A stretch of 64,000 nucleotides of DNA, taken from Tribonema minus. Its lineage: Eukaryota; Sar; Xanthophyceae; Tribonematales; Tribonemataceae. The stretch is taken from contig JAFCMP010000553.1 in the NCBI GenBank assembly GCA_017506865.1, positions 62,001 through 126,000 of the forward strand, in the 5' to 3' direction. Positions within the stretch are counted from its first letter, which is position 1. Each line of letters begins with the position of its first letter. A program made the position numbers and the translations under genes. The notes under the pieces are model-generated. The model made no database searches. It was not told where the DNA came from and saw nothing but the letters and a program-made list of their open reading frames with translations. Below, one piece after another: positions 53,805-62,920 of this stretch.

Positions 53805-54866
53805 TCAGGCGGCCCCGCCTGCCTGAATCTTCTTGAGAGCATTGATCCTGTCGTTCGTGCTGAACAAGAACCACGCATCCTTGCTCGCATCAATCGCTAA
53901 CGTGTAGTTGTTAAGCAAGAGCGGCACTTCGCGCGCCCGCGGCTCGCCAAAGAAATACATTCGAGTAGTGCCGCGCTTCGTGCGCCGGCTTGGCTTCCCC
54001 CCGCGGTCGCCTGCGAGGGCACAAACGCCCCTGCGTATGATGCCTTCGCACCACTGGAGACGCTCGCCATCCTTGTTGTCCGGAAAGTGCCACCGCATAA
54101 GGACGCGCACCCCGATCATCTCTGTGCTGCGCATCATCTCGAAAGATGGGCAGTCTCTGAGTTGCAATACCCCCGCTGGTAGTCTATACCTACCCCCAGC
54201 TAAGGTGACAAGTGGGCCGCCCTCATGCGTACGCTCGCGCGCCTGCCTGATGCGCCCTTGCACCACCCTGGTGCCAGCATCATCAATATCGACCCCCGCT
54301 ACAGTTGCTGTATGCCAGTACTCCGCCGTTGCATGCTCGCATGCATCTAACATATTGGCATCCTCCCAGCTATTTGCAATGTGGTCGCCTTCCCACCGCA
54401 CCAGGTACTGTAGTGAGCCTGGCCGGCCTTTGCGATCCCGTAGGACTCTATGCCCCACTACCGCCTCTACCCCATGTCGATCAGATGCCCATGTGACATC
54501 ATCTGCTGTGAGCGAAGCCGGTGCTGGCGCCGCGAGTGGATTGCGACTGAGGAGGTACCAGGCGTATCCGCCTGGTAATCCTTGCGGCTTACATTTGCTA
54601 CCACCTGGATCACGACACCGCTTTGTGCGCCACGTGGACACACGCGTTGGCCCGCCCGCCCCGTCAATGAGCATTACACTATATTGCACCAGCTCCTTTC
54701 CCGCATAGATAGGCCCCACTGCTAGAACCTTGTAGGGCCCCGCCCAAGTCCAGCAGCTTCTTGCTGAGAACTGCTTTCCACCCCTCGCCAAACAGCTCCC
54801 GCGATTCCGCCTTGTGTGTTGATGGTGGGGAGTAAACCCACACCAAATTTCCCCGTTCCGCCTCAT
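53805..54866 (-). CDS. integrase C-terminal part with chromodomain
   Basis: This frame carries the end of the integrase (AGPYKVLAVGPIYAGKELVQ) and a chromodomain (VGHRVLRDRKGRPGSLQYLV, then RWEGDHIANSWEDANML), with the aromatic positions expected for a methyl-lysine cage. Chromodomains guide chromoviral integration toward marked chromatin. The first roughly 43 residues of the ORF are out of frame. The join with the upstream integrase ORF lies near 54745, where minus-strand GACTTGGGCGGGG seems to have lost one T from a Leu-Trp pair. So this is a fragment of one protein split by a single-base deletion. It ends at 53805, KKIQAGGAA. Confidence 0.82.
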   Translation of the reverse strand: MRRNGEIWCGFTPHHQHTRRNRGSCLARGGKQFSARSCWTWAGPYKVLAVGPIYAGKELVQYSVMLIDGAGGPTRVSTWRTKRCRDPGGSKCKPQGLPGGYAWYLLSRNPLAAPAPASLTADDVTWASDRHGVEAVVGHRVLRDRKGRPGSLQYLVRWEGDHIANSWEDANMLDACEHATAEYWHTATVAGVDIDDAGTRVVQGRIRQARERTHEGGPLVTLAGGRYRLPAGVLQLRDCPSFEMMRSTEMIGVRVLMRWHFPDNKDGERLQWCEGIIRRGVCALAGDRGGKPSRRTKRGTTRMYFFGEPRAREVPLLLNNYTLAIDASKDAWFLFSTNDRINALKKIQAGGAA

Positions 54867-57093
54867 TGCGCAAGTTGAACGTGTCGGCTAGCTTGGCGTT
54901 GTTGCGCACAATGCGCTCACGCTTCAGCTCTGAGCGCCAGGACACCAGCTCGAACGCAGCTCGCTGCCGCGCTTGCATATCATGTACTATGGCCCTTGCG
55001 CTGAGACTGGCAGGCTCTGAACCCCTGAGCATCGCCTCCAAAACCGTGTGTAGAGCCACCTTAGGCTCCCGCCCCATCACCAACATGAATGGTGAAAATC
55101 CCGTGGACTGATTGACATGAGAGTTGTGCGCAAAAGCAACGTGCTTAAGCCACTTGTCCCAGTCGCTATGTGACTCGCTGACCGCCATTGCCAGCATCTG
55201 TGCCAGCGTGCGCATGAAGCGCTCCACCCTGCCGTTGCACTGTGGGTGGTACGCGGTCGTGTAGAGTTTCCTGATGCCCATCGCGCGGTACACCTCCCGC
55301 GCTACATCCGCCGTGTACTGGCTGCCTCTGTCACTGAGCAGACTGTGGGGCATGCCGTATAGAGTGCTGAACTCGTTTACCAGTAGCTCCGCTGCCGTGA
55401 CTGCCGTGTTTTCCCCAGCCCTGCCAGTGACCGCGTACAATGACACGTGGCCTGTAAGTAGGCAGATGAATACGTGTATGTACATATACCCCTCCTTGGA
55501 TAACGGCAATGGGCCGAAGATGTCTGTTGAGACCGTGTAAAAGGCATGCGGCGGCAGCTCCCTGTAGATGGTGGGCATGCTGCTGCGCTTGCCGCCCTTG
55601 CGTGCTTGACATGGCAGGCAGTGCTCTGCCCAGAATGTGGCATCGCCTGACCAGCCCGGCCACCAGCCATGTCTCTGCACTAACTCCATTGTGCGCCGAA
55701 CCCCCTGGTGTCCCGCCCACACCTCACCATGTAGGCAATGCAGAACTTGATTCCGCAGCGCCTTTAGTATCACCAAAATGGGTGAACCAGCGCCCCCAAG
55801 CATGCTCATGTCATTGTGACATAGCAGCTTTGCGCCCCCAGCCCACTCCATGCTGCAAGCTGCGCGGTGCTGTTTCACCTGCGACTGCAGTGCTTTGTCA
55901 ATTGGCAGCTGCTGCGCGTCCGCCAAATGCGCCATCATGGCTGCGCAAAATGCGTCCGCGTCTTGTGCTGCCCGCCAATCCGCCGTAGACATGTCGCCAA
56001 GCGGCTGTGCCTTCGGGCCTTCTAGTATATCCGCCTCCGTGGCGACTTGCGCAGCGCCTGAGCACTGCGCCGCCGCGCTGTTGGTGCCGCTGAGCTGCGC
56101 TGCACCGAAGTACCGCGCTGCCGAGCCGCCAGTCGTGCTGCTGGGATGCGCTGCGCCAGGGCGCTGCGCGGCCGCGCCGTCGGTGTCGCCAAGCTGCGCG
56201 GCGCCGGAGCGCTGCGCTGCTGCGTCGTTGCTGCTGGGTCTGTCGCTGGCCGGCGCTGCGCCGGAGCGCCGCGCTGCCGTGTCCGGAATGTTGTCAAGCG
56301 GCACTGCGCCTGAGCGCTGCGCCGCCAAACTGCCATGGGTGCCGCTGGCTTGCGCAGCGCCGAAGCGCCGCGCCGCCGCGTTGTGAGTGCTGTCAAGCGG
56401 CACTGCGCCTGAGCGCTGCGCCGCCGAACTGCCAATGGTGCCACTGGCTTGCGCAGCGCCGGAGCGCCGCGCTGCCGCGTCGTGAATGCTGTCAAGCGGC
56501 ACTGCGCCTGAGCGCTGCGCCGCCAAACTGCCAATGGTGCCGCTGGCTTGCGCAGCGCCGGAGCGCCGCGCTGCCGCGTCGTGAATGCTGTCAAGCGGCA
56601 CTGCGCCTGAGCGCTGCGCCGCCGAACTGCCAATGGTGCCGCTGGCTTGCGCAGCGCCGAAGCGCCCCGCCGCCGCGTCACCTACTGCCTTGAGCTTGGC
56701 TACAGCAGCCATACCCGCCTCTTGTCCCCCCCCTGCCGCTGCGGAATGCGCTGTAGCTGTCATGGCCGCGGGAGCCTCAGCCCCCCGTGCTGTATCATAC
56801 CACCTCACCCGTTTAGTCACAGCGGCAGCGGTGCTGCTCGCTGCTGCAGTATAAGGGTGTGCCGCTGTGGCAGTCGTTGACTTGGCTGCTGCTGCTGCGC
56901 TGAGCGCTGCTGCGGCAGTGTTGACTGTTTGCTTGGCGGCCACGGCGGGTGCAGCACTTTTATGCCGCGCCGCCGCTGCCGCACCCTGCACACCGCCACC
57001 AAGTGCGCCCTCACTCGCACCCGCCACTCCCCCCAGCGCTAGTGCCAGGCTGGCTGGTGCCGCATAAGCACCGCCGCGAGTCACCACATGCAT
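54679..57093 (-). CDS. integrase with Ala-rich repeat N-terminus
   Basis: The first half (to about residue 365) is Ala/Ser-rich and includes four 33-residue repeats of the AAQRSGAVPLDS and ARRSGAAQASG type. The integrase follows: an HHCC zinc finger (HCLHGEVWAGH and CLPCQARK), then the DDE core with STDIFGPLPLSKEG, LLSDRGSQYTAD and CNGRVERFMRTL, and GNLVWVYSPPSTHKAES at the end. It overlaps the RNase H frame by 13 bases in a different frame, in the relation expected of a -1 shift. After LLDLGG the text leaves the family because of a base loss; the rest of the protein is in the next frame downstream. Confidence 0.87.
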   Translation of the reverse strand: MHVVTRGGAYAAPASLALALGGVAGASEGALGGGVQGAAAAARHKSAAPAVAAKQTVNTAAAALSAAAAAKSTTATAAHPYTAAASSTAAAVTKRVRWYDTARGAEAPAAMTATAHSAAAGGGQEAGMAAVAKLKAVGDAAAGRFGAAQASGTIGSSAAQRSGAVPLDSIHDAAARRSGAAQASGTIGSLAAQRSGAVPLDSIHDAAARRSGAAQASGTIGSSAAQRSGAVPLDSTHNAAARRFGAAQASGTHGSLAAQRSGAVPLDNIPDTAARRSGAAPASDRPSSNDAAAQRSGAAQLGDTDGAAAQRPGAAHPSSTTGGSAARYFGAAQLSGTNSAAAQCSGAAQVATEADILEGPKAQPLGDMSTADWRAAQDADAFCAAMMAHLADAQQLPIDKALQSQVKQHRAACSMEWAGGAKLLCHNDMSMLGGAGSPILVILKALRNQVLHCLHGEVWAGHQGVRRTMELVQRHGWWPGWSGDATFWAEHCLPCQARKGGKRSSMPTIYRELPPHAFYTVSTDIFGPLPLSKEGYMYIHVFICLLTGHVSLYAVTGRAGENTAVTAAELLVNEFSTLYGMPHSLLSDRGSQYTADVAREVYRAMGIRKLYTTAYHPQCNGRVERFMRTLAQMLAMAVSESHSDWDKWLKHVAFAHNSHVNQSTGFSPFMLVMGREPKVALHTVLEAMLRGSEPASLSARAIVHDMQARQRAAFELVSWRSELKRERIVRNNAKLADTFNLRNEAERGNLVWVYSPPSTHKAESRELFGEGWKAVLSKKLLDLGGALQGSSSGAYLCGKGAGAI
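56280..56680 (-). repeat. 99-bp coding tandem repeat in the integrase N-terminus, four copies
   Basis: The landmark (A/C)CTGCCA(A/T)(T)GG(T)GCC occurs near 56331, 56431, 56530 and 56629. The encoded text AAQRSGAVPLDS and RSGAAQASGTIGS shares the RxGAAQ and AAQRxGAVPL pattern with the repeat in the protease-methyltransferase ORF. Confidence 0.88.
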
Positions 57094-58037
57094 GTGGGTA
57101 ACTCCGGGGCGCTCTGCGCCGCCGATGCGCTTGTTGAATCGCGACCAGTCCCCCAGTCGGATGCCGCTGAGCCATGCGCGCCAACATTGCCGTCGCCGTC
57201 GTCGCTGTCAAGTTCCATGCACGTGTGTATCTTAGTGCACAGATCTTCCAACATGCGTGCCGCCAGTCGGCACATGGCATCGTGTCGTTGTGGGTCCGCG
57301 CTGACTCTGACAGTGTATGCCTCCAGCAGCTCATCTGCAGCCTCCTCGGCCGCATCTGCTGCTGTAGAGGGCATAGGGTTCCGGCTGAACCCATCTGCAT
57401 TGCCGTTGCGCTCCCCTGCTTTGTACCTGATGGTGTGTGGGAAAGCCCCTAGGAATGCAAACCAGCGCGCAAGTCGCGCTGTCTTGTCCTTGCAGCTCTC
57501 CAGCCACAACAGTGCTCTGTGATCTGTGTCGATGACGAAGGGGGTGCCCCACAAGATGTGTCTGAACTTCTTGACGCCGAACACTACCGCCCCCGCCTCC
57601 AAATCTGTGGTTGTCCAGTTCTTCTGATGCTTGAGCGTTGCCCGGCTGGCGAACGCTATGGGATGCTTGACCCCGCGCACATCTGACTGCGACACTACTG
57701 CGCCAAACCCGAGCTTGGACGCGTCTGTTGCTAGGATGCAAGGACGTTCGCCGCTGGCTGCGGCCACATGATCAGGGTAGACCATAAGTGCATGAAGTGA
57801 AAGTGCCATGCTGACCTCCTCGATGGCGGCCAACTCAGCAGCGCTCATCACAAACGGCACGTCTTTTGACATGAGCGCCGTCAGCGGCGCTATCACCTCC
57901 GCCATGTTCTTCACAAACCGCCGATAGTAGTTGGCCAGCCCTAGCCAGCTCCGAAGAGCCGACAAGTCCTCGGGTATGGGCATGTCCAACAATGCTGAAA
58001 CCTTTTCTGGATCAGGCCGAATGCCGTTGGTCTCCAC
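57081..58037 (-). CDS. RNase H part of the Ty3-like pol
   Basis: The ORF starts with the RT connection (IRPDPEKVSALLDMPIPEDL, then LRSWLGLANYYRRFVKNMA). The Ty3-type RNase H follows, with Asp in ILATDASKLGFGAVV, Glu in TTTDLEAGAVVFG and Asp in VIDTDHRALLWL, ending near ADGFSRNP. It is in the same frame as the reverse transcriptase ORF just upstream and separated from it only by an in-frame TGA followed by TRIKFLG. The two are therefore one protein interrupted by a nonsense codon. Confidence 0.88.
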   Translation of the reverse strand: METNGIRPDPEKVSALLDMPIPEDLSALRSWLGLANYYRRFVKNMAEVIAPLTALMSKDVPFVMSAAELAAIEEVSMALSLHALMVYPDHVAAASGERPCILATDASKLGFGAVVSQSDVRGVKHPIAFASRATLKHQKNWTTTDLEAGAVVFGVKKFRHILWGTPFVIDTDHRALLWLESCKDKTARLARWFAFLGAFPHTIRYKAGERNGNADGFSRNPMPSTAADAAEEAADELLEAYTVRVSADPQRHDAMCRLAARMLEDLCTKIHTCMELDSDDGDGNVGAHGSAASDWGTGRDSTSASAAQSAPELPTCMW

Positions 58038-58064
58038 TATGTGACCCAGGAATTTGATGCGTGT

Positions 58065-59036
58065 TCATCCAATGTGCATCTTTGCCGGAGCCAGCTTGAT
58101 GCCGTGCTTGCGCATTCTCTCCATTAGCGCTTGGAGGTCTGCTATGTGGGTGTCGACGTCCGGGGAGTGCACCATGACGTCATCAATGAACGACTGCACT
58201 CTGTCTAGCCCCTGTAGCACTATCTCCATGAGCCGCGTGAAGTGCCCAGGAGCGCCAGCTGCGCCCTGCGGGCACCTTGTCCACTCGTATAAGCCGAAGG
58301 ACGTTGCCATGGCGGTCAGCGGAATTGTTGACTGATCGATTGCCGACACAAAGAAGGCTCCGCTGATGTCTATGCCCAGAAATTTCTGGGCGCCGCCTAG
58401 CGCGTTGAAGATGTCCTCAATCATGGGGATCGGGACCTTTGGGATGATGCTCATTGCGTTGAGCCGCCTGTAGTTGACCGTTATGCGCGCCGCGCCGTCA
58501 GGTTTCATCACCCCGACAACCAGTGAGCTCCATTCTGACTGTGACGGTCTGATGATGCCCGCCGCGAGCAGCTTGTCCACCTCAACCCGGATGAGCGCTG
58601 TCATCTGTGGGCTGTAACGGTATGGCTGATCTGCTACGGGGTGAGTGCCGTCTCGTAGTACTATGCGAAATGGGAGGGTTTTGCAGTACCCTAGGCCCCA
58701 CTTGTCCTTGCTGAAGTCTGCTGCGTAGTGCTGCAGTGAGATGATTAGGCGGGCGACCTGATCTGCCGTCCAGCCCTCGATCTCCACATTGACCTTGAGC
58801 AGGTGTGGCAGCAGCACCCGCCGTGCATGCTCCAAGACCTCCTGCACCGCAGGATCCCTGCTCACCGCCTCCCCCAGAGGAGCTTCTAACTTTTCTGCAG
58901 GCGGCGCTTGGCCAAACAGGCCTAACGACCACCCACAGTGCAATAGTGTTGCTGCCTGAGCAGCGTCCCCCGTGACCTCTACCCCTAGGGCTGCCGCAGC
59001 GGTAGCTATCATCGCGATGCAAGCTTGTTTCCGCAC
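58065..59036 (-). CDS. reverse transcriptase of the Ty3-like element
   Basis: Reverse transcriptase motifs are in order: LLAAGIIRPSQSEWSSLVVG, ARITVNYRRLNAMSI, FLGIDISGAFF (first catalytic Asp), CPQGAAGAPGHFTRLM, and VQSFIDDVMVHS (catalytic pair as FIDD). The frame is open upstream to about 59250, beyond this ATG, through basic text (ATNGKRKRTEAEAEAA). It therefore overlaps the preceding ORF (stop at 59141) by about 110 bases and is probably reached by a frame shift rather than its own start. It ends KMHIG at a TGA; translation beyond the stop continues into RNase H. Confidence 0.9.
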   Translation of the reverse strand: MRKQACIAMIATAAAALGVEVTGDAAQAATLLHCGWSLGLFGQAPPAEKLEAPLGEAVSRDPAVQEVLEHARRVLLPHLLKVNVEIEGWTADQVARLIISLQHYAADFSKDKWGLGYCKTLPFRIVLRDGTHPVADQPYRYSPQMTALIRVEVDKLLAAGIIRPSQSEWSSLVVGVMKPDGAARITVNYRRLNAMSIIPKVPIPMIEDIFNALGGAQKFLGIDISGAFFVSAIDQSTIPLTAMATSFGLYEWTRCPQGAAGAPGHFTRLMEIVLQGLDRVQSFIDDVMVHSPDVDTHIADLQALMERMRKHGIKLAPAKMHIG

Positions 59037-59140
59037 CGCCGGCGTGAGTACTGGCGCCAGCTTGGCGCGCAGCCGTCGCCGGAGCGTCGCGCGCGCAGCC
59101 TCTGCCTCCGCCTCCGTGCGCTTGCGCTTGCCGTTTGTTG

Positions 59141-59590
59141 CTATATCTGGTTGATGCGTTGAGTTGCGGTTGCCCCTGCTGCTGACTCGTCGAGCGCTCG
59201 AAGCTCTTTCTGCCAGAGCTTGAGGCAGTTGAAGTTGAAGTTGAGCTCATCTGCCCCTTCGCCGCCAACAGTTGTGGCTGCGCGCGCTTTGTGAGCTGCA
59301 CGCATCCGCCCAATGTCTGCTAGAGCTAACCGCTCCAGCCGTTCGGCTGTATCTGCAGCCGTGCCGTTCATGTTGAACCCTCGGCGCTGTTGAATGTGCG
59401 CTCTGAATTCTGCTACTGGCTCCACTGTGCCTGCAGCAGCGTTGTTGCCGGCAGCTCGCTCGGCGATGTAGCGTTGCTGCTGTGTCAAGAGCAAAGTGCC
59501 CCAGCAAGTGCTGTAAGCTGCCGCCCACTTAGGGCAGTGCTCAGCTAGGGCTGCTAATGCGAGGTTCACATCCACCGCCGCCTCCACCAC
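59141..59590 (-). CDS. linker segment downstream of the methyltransferase
   Basis: These 149 codons are in the same frame as the protease-methyltransferase ORF and separated from it by one TAA (RE, stop, QQSPAVVEAA), so this is probably part of that polyprotein. It has helical text (LALAALAEHCPKWAAAYSTC, AAHKARAATTVGG) and a short Asn-rich NFNFN run. No domain is recognised. It ends at 59141 inside the overlap with the reverse transcriptase frame. Confidence 0.6.
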   Translation of the reverse strand: MVEAAVDVNLALAALAEHCPKWAAAYSTCWGTLLLTQQQRYIAERAAGNNAAAGTVEPVAEFRAHIQQRRGFNMNGTAADTAERLERLALADIGRMRAAHKARAATTVGGEGADELNFNFNCLKLWQKELRALDESAAGATATQRINQI

Positions 59591-59605
59591 CGCTGGCGAC
59601 TGCTG

Positions 59606-62572
59606 TTACTCGCGTGCTGCAGCAACGCGTCGCACCTGCACCGCCTGCAGTTGCGCGTCCTGCGCATCTAGCTCTGCCGCTATGTCAGCGTGTGAGGTTG
59701 ATGCCGTTGAGCCTCTGCGCTGCTGCTGCGACCCCACCAGGTGCAGTGCGCCCGCTCTGAACAGAGCTTCCCAGACGTAGTGAGCCATGCGCGGCGGTAC
59801 CGCATTTGCCAGCATTTGCATATTGGCTTTGCGATCGCCGCGCTGTGGCTCTGGCCAGTTGTACGTAGAGAACGTGCTGACCGCCAGTAACTCCCCCCAT
59901 GTGAGATGCGTTGCCGCCGCCACCTCATCTGGGTCCTCTGTTGCGTTTGCAGGGTTGTGTCGTAAGGAGCCGGTTGTGCTGTCTGACCCTGCGTGCGGTT
60001 GCCGCCATACTGATCCTCTCAGCGTGGGGCATGGCTGCGTTGTATCTAAAATCTCTGGCGCTTTGGTGTTGCGCGCGCAAACACGAAAATATGGGCGGTC
60101 ATGCGCGCTGATGGCGTCAGCAACGCTCTGATATCCCTCCACCCCTTTTTCCGCAGCAAGAAGTGCTCTCAGCCGCTCGTGCACCCCCCGCCAATCCGCT
60201 TTGTCATCACGCGCAAGCTCGCCGCCACCCAGGCGGCCACGCGTGAACATGATGAATACACGGCGCCGCTTAGTAGGCAGGCCGCAGTCGTTGCCACTGA
60301 TGACGTTGTGGCTGTGGTCAAACCCTAAGCCCTGAGCTAGGTCTAGAGTCTGCTGGAACTCGGGTGTGCTCAGGAATCCCACCACGTTCTCCAATAGCAC
60401 CATGCGCACTGTGCTGACCGCCGCTGAGACCTGCAGCATGCTGATGATGCACTGTAAGCCCTTCTGAGAGCATCGTTTGCCTGACATGCTGAAGTCAGTG
60501 CATGGGGGTCCACCGCTGGACACTTCAACCCCAAGTCGGCGTGCCTCCGCTATGATGTGCAGTTGAGCGCTGCGGTCGTTGATGTTAGCAGGCATTACTG
60601 TAGTGCCGCAGTGGTTGCTGGCAAACAGTTTGCACGCCCGCTCGCTGATGTCTGACGCCAGCACTGTGTGCACAAACGGTTTTGCGCCCTCGCTGAGCCC
60701 CCCTGCACCACAAAAGAGTTCCATGGCTTTGGGCTTGCGGAGGTTGCTGAGCAGTGGACTGCCGAACTCGTCGCAGCTGCGCTCAGAAATTGGCGTGTCC
60801 TCCATCGCGAGCGCACGGCCAATGGACTGGCCGGGCCGCAAATCAATGTCCCCGCCCAGTGAACGTAGCACCACTGGCACCGCCCCCGTAGGCGAAAGCC
60901 CCGCTGTGATGCGGTCCGCCTGTAGACCACCATGGTCCACGCGAACCTCCACTGACATGTCTTTCACTGTGCCAGGATCGCCTGGTTGAACTGGTGTTTT
61001 GCCATCTTCATGGCATGTGCGTAGTGAGACCCATCTGTCTCGGTCGCCGTTAACATGCGCGGTGCGTGCAACTACTGCGCGCCAGCGCTCCGTCGGGTCG
61101 CCGCCGTCCCTCACGCGCAGCACTGGCACAGTCGAGCCGCCGTCGCACTGTGCCTGCCACGTTTTGGGCCCCGGTAGAAACTCTATGTCGATGATGCCGG
61201 GCTTGTCGCCGAGCCGTTGGTTGATGTTATGTAAGCCAATCACATCCCCCCCAAGCAGCATGGATGCCCCAAGATTGGGCACCACTAGGAAGATCCATGC
61301 CAGCTTCACTGGTGTGCGGCCCACCGCCACAAACGTGATGTGAAGTAGCACCGCCTTACGCACCTTTGTGCGCTGCCTTGATGTGTCGAACCCCGCTAAT
61401 ATGCGCGGGTGCTCCATTTCGAAGACTGCATCTGCGTGAATGGCGCGCTGATGCAGGAGCCGCTTGATCTGCGCCTCATCAATGCACGACGCTCCACACC
61501 CTGAGTCGTACGACCCATCCTTAATCTGTACAGGTGGCTCTATACCACCGCGCCGCCTGTCCACCGAACAGTTGAACAGCATTTTGATACCGCCGTGGCA
61601 TGTGAGGTGCCCCGGCTGCAGTCCACGTTGCTGCCACTGTGATGAGCCGATGCGCTGCTCGCGCATGCTCTGCATTTCTGCCACGTGCAGGCAGTTGAAG
61701 TTGCGCTCAGCGTCCGTTAACAGGTCGTCCCTGCTGTAGTCGCTGTTGCGCGCTGTGGTAACTGAAAACTGATTGGCATCCGCCACCGGTGGTAACCGTT
61801 CTGGTTCCTCAGGGGTGTAGTCCTTCCAGAAGTCAACACGCGCCGCCCGCGTAACTTCCCCGCCAGCCTCACAGTCTGAGTCGCCATAATCGCTGTCGCT
61901 CTCATCCCCGCCATCGACATCTGTCATAGTTGTGTCGTCGGTGATGTAGCCCTTTGCTGCGTACTCTCCCCCCCCTAAGCAAGGAGAAGTGCACTCCTGT
62001 GCAGCTGTGTCTGAACGCCGCAAGTTCAAGTTCAAGTCCGGGCATCCAGCCGCTGTATTCACCGCAACATGTGCCGGAGCGCACTGCTGCGCTGCTGAGC
62101 CGCCGAGAGTGCCGTTGGGCTGCGCTGCGCCTGAGCGCTGCGCTGCCGCCGCATCATTGCTGCTGCTAAGCGGCGCTGCGCCGTGGCGCCGCGCTGCTGA
62201 GCCGCCGATGTTGTCACGAGGCTGCGCGGCGCCGAAGCGCTGCTCTGCCGCGTCGTTGCTGCTGCCAAGCGGCACTGCGCCGAAGCGCTGCGCCGCTGAG
62301 CTGCCGATGTTGTCACGAGGCTGCGCGGCGCCGAAGCGCTGCGCTGCCGCGTCGCTGTTGCTGCCAGGCGGCACTGCGCCGAAGCGCTGCGCCGTTGAGC
62401 CGCCGATGTTGTCACGAGGCTGCGCTGCGCCGAAACGCTGCGCTGCCGCGTCGCTGTTACTGCCAAGCGGCACTGCGCCGAAGCGCTGCGCCGCTGAGCC
62501 GCCGATGTTGTCACGAGGCTGCGCTGCGCCGAAGCGCTGCGCTGCCGCGTCGCTGTTGCTGCCAAGTGGCAC
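59606..62572 (-). CDS. protease plus C5-cytosine DNA methyltransferase polyprotein segment
   Basis: 988 codons. Residues 1-150 are 33-residue repeats (GAVPLGSNSDAAAQ, RFGAAQPRDNIGG). Around residue 354, DGSYDSGCGASCIDE fits a retropepsin active site. From about 615 to 940 a C5-methyltransferase is complete by motif: I MELFCGAGGLSEG, IV GGPPCTDFSMSGKR with the catalytic Cys, VI LLENVVGF, VIII LPTKRRRVFIM, then a target-recognition region, IX-like TLRGSVW, and X NMQMLANAVPPRMAHYV. Such enzymes transfer a methyl group from S-adenosylmethionine to cytosine C5 in DNA. Retrotransposons carrying methyltransferases are known from dinoflagellates and charophyte algae; this looks like a comparable capture. 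The enzyme is followed by an in-frame TAA, so in this copy it is the last intact domain of its ORF. Confidence 0.88.
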   Translation of the reverse strand: MPLGSNSDAAAQRFGAAQPRDNIGGSAAQRFGAVPLGSNSDAAAQRFGAAQPRDNIGGSTAQRFGAVPPGSNSDAAAQRFGAAQPRDNIGSSAAQRFGAVPLGSSNDAAEQRFGAAQPRDNIGGSAARRHGAAPLSSSNDAAAAQRSGAAQPNGTLGGSAAQQCAPAHVAVNTAAGCPDLNLNLRRSDTAAQECTSPCLGGGEYAAKGYITDDTTMTDVDGGDESDSDYGDSDCEAGGEVTRAARVDFWKDYTPEEPERLPPVADANQFSVTTARNSDYSRDDLLTDAERNFNCLHVAEMQSMREQRIGSSQWQQRGLQPGHLTCHGGIKMLFNCSVDRRRGGIEPPVQIKDGSYDSGCGASCIDEAQIKRLLHQRAIHADAVFEMEHPRILAGFDTSRQRTKVRKAVLLHITFVAVGRTPVKLAWIFLVVPNLGASMLLGGDVIGLHNINQRLGDKPGIIDIEFLPGPKTWQAQCDGGSTVPVLRVRDGGDPTERWRAVVARTAHVNGDRDRWVSLRTCHEDGKTPVQPGDPGTVKDMSVEVRVDHGGLQADRITAGLSPTGAVPVVLRSLGGDIDLRPGQSIGRALAMEDTPISERSCDEFGSPLLSNLRKPKAMELFCGAGGLSEGAKPFVHTVLASDISERACKLFASNHCGTTVMPANINDRSAQLHIIAEARRLGVEVSSGGPPCTDFSMSGKRCSQKGLQCIISMLQVSAAVSTVRMVLLENVVGFLSTPEFQQTLDLAQGLGFDHSHNVISGNDCGLPTKRRRVFIMFTRGRLGGGELARDDKADWRGVHERLRALLAAEKGVEGYQSVADAISAHDRPYFRVCARNTKAPEILDTTQPCPTLRGSVWRQPHAGSDSTTGSLRHNPANATEDPDEVAAATHLTWGELLAVSTFSTYNWPEPQRGDRKANMQMLANAVPPRMAHYVWEALFRAGALHLVGSQQQRRGSTASTSHADIAAELDAQDAQLQAVQVRRVAAARE

Positions 62573-62920
62573 TGCGCCGAAGCGCTGCGCCGCTGAGCCG
62601 CCGATGTTGTCACGAGGCTGCGCTGCGCCGAAGCGCTACGCTGCCGCGTCATTGCTGTTGCCAAGCGGCGCTGCGCCGAAGCGCTGCGCCGCTGAGCCGC
62701 CGATGTTGTCACGAGGCTGCGCTGCGCCGAAGCGCTACGCTGCCGCGTCATTGCTGTTGCCAAGCGGCGCTGCGCCGAAGCGCTGCGCCGTTGAGCCGCC
62801 GATGTTGTCACGAGGCTGCGCGGCGCCTAAGCGCTGCGCTGCCGCGTCGTTGCTGCTGCCAAGCGGCACTGCACCGAAGCGCTGCGCCGCTGAGCAGCCG
62901 ATAGTGCTCAGCTCCATGTT
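62100..62920 (-). repeat. 99-bp (33-residue) coding tandem repeat, about eight copies
   Basis: The plus-strand landmark CCGATGTTGTCACGAGGCTG recurs at about 62204, 62303, 62402, 62501, 62600, 62700 and 62800, a constant 99-bp step that preserves frame. A related 99-bp repeat (CCAATGGTGCC landmark at about 56431, 56530 and 56629) lies in the integrase ORF of the same element. Confidence 0.9.

Noticed and set aside
62100..62920. Regular 99-bp repeats considered as a CRISPR array
   Set aside because: There are no unique spacers; repeats are contiguous, coding and eukaryotic.
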